Shown here one piece after another: positions 5,404 through 7,403 of a stretch of DNA of 7,403 nt. How positions within the stretch are numbered: position 1 is the stretch's first letter; each line of letters opens with the position of its first letter. The stretch covers positions 1 to 7,403 of the forward strand of contig JAUXKG010000112.1 in assembly GCA_030624355.1 (NCBI GenBank). The letters run 5' to 3'. The notes beneath the pieces were generated by a model, which saw only the letters and a program-made list of their open reading frames with translations, made no database searches and was not told the DNA's origin. Source of the DNA: Acidobacteriota bacterium. Lineage in GTDB: Bacteria; Acidobacteriota; UBA6911; RPQK01; JADFOI01. The translations under genes and the position numbers were made by a program.

Positions 5404-7182
5404 ATGTCAGAGAACAACGGAAGGTGTTGCAGCTGGCTGCGGCTGGCTGGGTTGACGATTCTCTCAACAATGCTCAGCCTTGTGGGCGCGGAGGCCCAGC
5501 CGCCTTCATCAGGAGACTGTAGTTCCTGGATCGGACCCACTAGAATGGTCAACGGTGAGGTTATTGGGCCCAGAACCTGCACCATATTCCAGGAATTCAC
5601 CATTCGTAACGCATCTGGCGTCCCCTACCAACGTGTCGAGATCGGGATCGCGGGAGCGATCGAAGGCTACACGGTGAAAGAGGGAGTTCAGCTTTCTCAG
5701 TTTTCCGAGTTTCCGGAGTTTGTCTTAGCGCAGCGAGGGAATCTGGGACCCTATTTTCACGGTATCAGCACCTACTCCGGGGAGAGTGGCAATAGCGGTT
5801 TGACGGTGCTCCTGCCCAAGTCGCCTGCTGATTGGAACGGCAAACTCTTTATGGTATTCCACGGCGGCAGCCGCTATGTCAAGCTTGGAGAAATGCTTCC
5901 CAGAAAAGCAGATGGATACACTCCCTTACTGAATTACAACCAATATGAAGGCCTCATGATCGACAAGGGCTATGCAGTTGTCCATACCCGCCGCTCGGCT
6001 AATACAGGCAGCCAAAGTGGTGACCGGGAGGTGACTCTTGATGATGGTACGGTTCTCGATGGTCGAGGTCATGAGTACCACGTAGGGTTGCTGCAAGACT
6101 GGACCATACTGGCTAAGAACTTGATTGAAGCCCGCCTGGGCAGCAGACCGGTGAGGACTTATTGGTATGGTCGCTCAGGCGGTGCCGCACCGGGACGTCT
6201 CGTCAACTACGTTCCAGGTGCCAACAAGGATAACCAGGGACGGAAGATCTTTGACGGCCTGTTGCTGGATGATTCCGCCGGCGGTTGGTACTGGCCCACC
6301 ATGTACTTTTCTCCGAGTCAAACCGAAAAGGGTGCTCTCGAGGTGGACGACCAGGATCATCTGGTATTCGATGAGGCCCGCAAAGCGGAGTTTGTTCCGC
6401 AGATTGACATTTTACATCAAGCCTACACTGGTGGGCGCTGGGTGGCTCGGACCTGGGGCGGGAGTTATCAGCATATTAAGCGAGAAAATGCGCGCCTGCT
6501 GGTGGAGAAGGGTTTGGGCGCCAAGAGCCGGACCTATGAGATTGTTGGGGTCAGTCATGCTGATGCCGGTGCCGTTTTCCCGAACGACCTGTGGCCAGAA
6601 AATTTGGACCTGACCGGAGTTATGGATGCACTGATTGACGTTCTAGACGACTGGGTGGAGCGTGGGGTCGAGCCGGTTCCGACCCGATCCGATGCGGTTT
6701 ACCTGGGTGATGTCGACGGAGATGGATATGTTGAAAATGCGGCTATTGAGTTGCCGGAGATTGCTTGTCCCAGCGGGGTCTACTATGAATTCCCTAAGGG
6801 TGTTACAGCCCCTGGGAGGACCGGCTTTGCGGCCTATCTGAGCGAGCCACGCCCGGCCATCAATGCCGACACCATGGAGCTTCCTCCCGGCTTTGAGGAA
6901 AGTTGGCTCGAACCGCTGGACAGCCGGGGTCGGCCCCTGGATATGAATGGCAATCTGGTGCGAGATACCAGGGAGAGCCTTAGCCAGGCCTGGCAAAGGC
7001 GGGGAAGAGAGGGCAAACGGTATGGTGTCTTGGGGCCTGGAGAAACGCTCACCCATGATGCCTATGTGAGTTGTGTTTCCCGGGTGACAGCGGAACTTTC
7101 TAAACAGAATCTATTGAGCGAAGCAGCTGCACTTCACTATGTTCAGGAGGCAATCAAATCCGGTCCCGGGAAAGGGCGTTAG
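5404..7182 (+). CDS. Secreted alpha/beta hydrolase domain (Abhydrolase_10-like) protein, esterase-like
   Basis: This is a 592-residue protein. ATG 5404 has ideal spacing (8 nt) from GGAGG at 5391-5395; the ATG two codons earlier (5398) is only 2 nt away but cannot be excluded. A Sec signal peptide with a hydrophobic core ends at AEA-QPP (about residue 31). The oxyanion-type HGGS is at 153-156, the nucleophile elbow Y-G-R-S-G-G has Ser258, and the likely catalytic His385 lies in GVSHAD. The acid is uncertain (Asp289/Asp290 in LLLDDSAG, or a later residue). The block ELPEIACPSGVYYEFP (449-464) and the ending with a Tyr-containing R-V-x-x-L repeat before LLSEAAA resemble the C-terminal part of Abhydrolase_10 proteins, a family of poorly characterised esterase-like enzymes. 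A loop D-x-D-G-D-G-Y at about 436-442 looks like a calcium site. It lies 245 nt after lipoprotein B and probably has its own promoter. Carboxylester hydrolysis is the likely chemistry; the substrate is unknown. Confidence 0.82.
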   Translation: MSENNGRCCSWLRLAGLTILSTMLSLVGAEAQPPSSGDCSSWIGPTRMVNGEVIGPRTCTIFQEFTIRNASGVPYQRVEIGIAGAIEGYTVKEGVQLSQFSEFPEFVLAQRGNLGPYFHGISTYSGESGNSGLTVLLPKSPADWNGKLFMVFHGGSRYVKLGEMLPRKADGYTPLLNYNQYEGLMIDKGYAVVHTRRSANTGSQSGDREVTLDDGTVLDGRGHEYHVGLLQDWTILAKNLIEARLGSRPVRTYWYGRSGGAAPGRLVNYVPGANKDNQGRKIFDGLLLDDSAGGWYWPTMYFSPSQTEKGALEVDDQDHLVFDEARKAEFVPQIDILHQAYTGGRWVARTWGGSYQHIKRENARLLVEKGLGAKSRTYEIVGVSHADAGAVFPNDLWPENLDLTGVMDALIDVLDDWVERGVEPVPTRSDAVYLGDVDGDGYVENAAIELPEIACPSGVYYEFPKGVTAPGRTGFAAYLSEPRPAINADTMELPPGFEESWLEPLDSRGRPLDMNGNLVRDTRESLSQAWQRRGREGKRYGVLGPGETLTHDAYVSCVSRVTAELSKQNLLSEAAALHYVQEAIKSGPGKGR

Positions 7183-7188
7183 CCTAGA

Positions 7189-7403
7189 TCACAGTGTAAA
7201 CCGCTTCTTGATCCAGTCGGCTATCCTGTCCAGGCGGGAATCTGATTCTCAAGGAAGGAAATTCCGGTTGTCCTTTCCGTCAGAATAGACCGGGGATTGC
7301 ATAAGAAATAAACTGGTTTCAAAATCCGCGGAATTGAGACGATGTATCTCCCAGGTTGGAAACCTGCCACCTTCAATGACTGGGGCTCGGCAACTCGCTG
7401 CTA
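7189..7403 (-). pseudogene. Doubtful interrupted reading frame entering from the right edge
   Basis: On the minus strand one frame is open from the window edge for 50 codons to a TGA at 7249-7251. The same frame then runs 19 more codons, ending ADWIKKRFTL before a TGA at 7189-7191. That last stretch looks like the amphipathic C-terminal helix of a hydrolase, which suggests a gene tail interrupted by a nonsense change. An open run of 50 codons is not rare by chance, and I recognise no family. If real, it would converge on the alpha/beta hydrolase gene, with stop codons 6 nt apart. I see no other gene in 7183-7403. Confidence 0.2.

Overview
The window looks like a Gram-negative bacterial chromosome segment of moderate GC. 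Two encoded proteins carry lipoprotein signal peptides, one carries a Sec signal peptide, and one is an FtsX/MacB-type permease, so nearly everything here acts at or outside the inner membrane. I cannot name the organism. The layout resembles uncultured environmental bacteria, but that is an impression and not a taxonomic call.

Layout: 1-1263 (minus) is the N-terminal part of an FtsX-like ABC permease whose C-terminus lies beyond the left edge. 1354-3048 (minus) is a 564-residue lipoprotein, here called paralogue A. 3049-3451 is a divergent control region rich in dyad symmetry. 3452-5158 (plus) is a 568-residue lipoprotein, paralogue B, similar to A along almost its whole length. 5159-5403 is a second control region with hairpins, a long hyphenated palindrome and a candidate extended -10 promoter. 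5404-7182 (plus) is a secreted alpha/beta hydrolase resembling the 'alpha/beta hydrolase domain' (Abhydrolase_10) proteins. 7189-7403 (minus) holds only a doubtful, interrupted reading frame entering from the right edge.

The central feature is a back-to-back pair of diverged duplicate lipoproteins. Their second halves carry a series of motifs (EGTDF, E-x-G-x-GTNP, ER-N-x-x-G-x-IH-x-A-x-G, then H-x-H) that recalls the metal site of M29 (aminopeptidase T/S) and NicX-like enzymes. My inference is that they are membrane-anchored, possibly metal-dependent enzymes, sitting beside a secreted esterase-like hydrolase and a membrane transporter. That would fit periplasmic breakdown of an unknown substrate. 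The substrate is not readable from sequence.

The non-coding DNA is unusually structured. A perfect 12-bp inverted repeat abuts the ribosome binding site of A. A perfect 12-bp palindrome overlaps the best -35 box of A. Two interleaved stems lie in the leader of B. An 18-bp imperfect dyad sits just upstream of the C promoter. The palindromes at A and C share the core ATGCAT, so a common regulator is possible.
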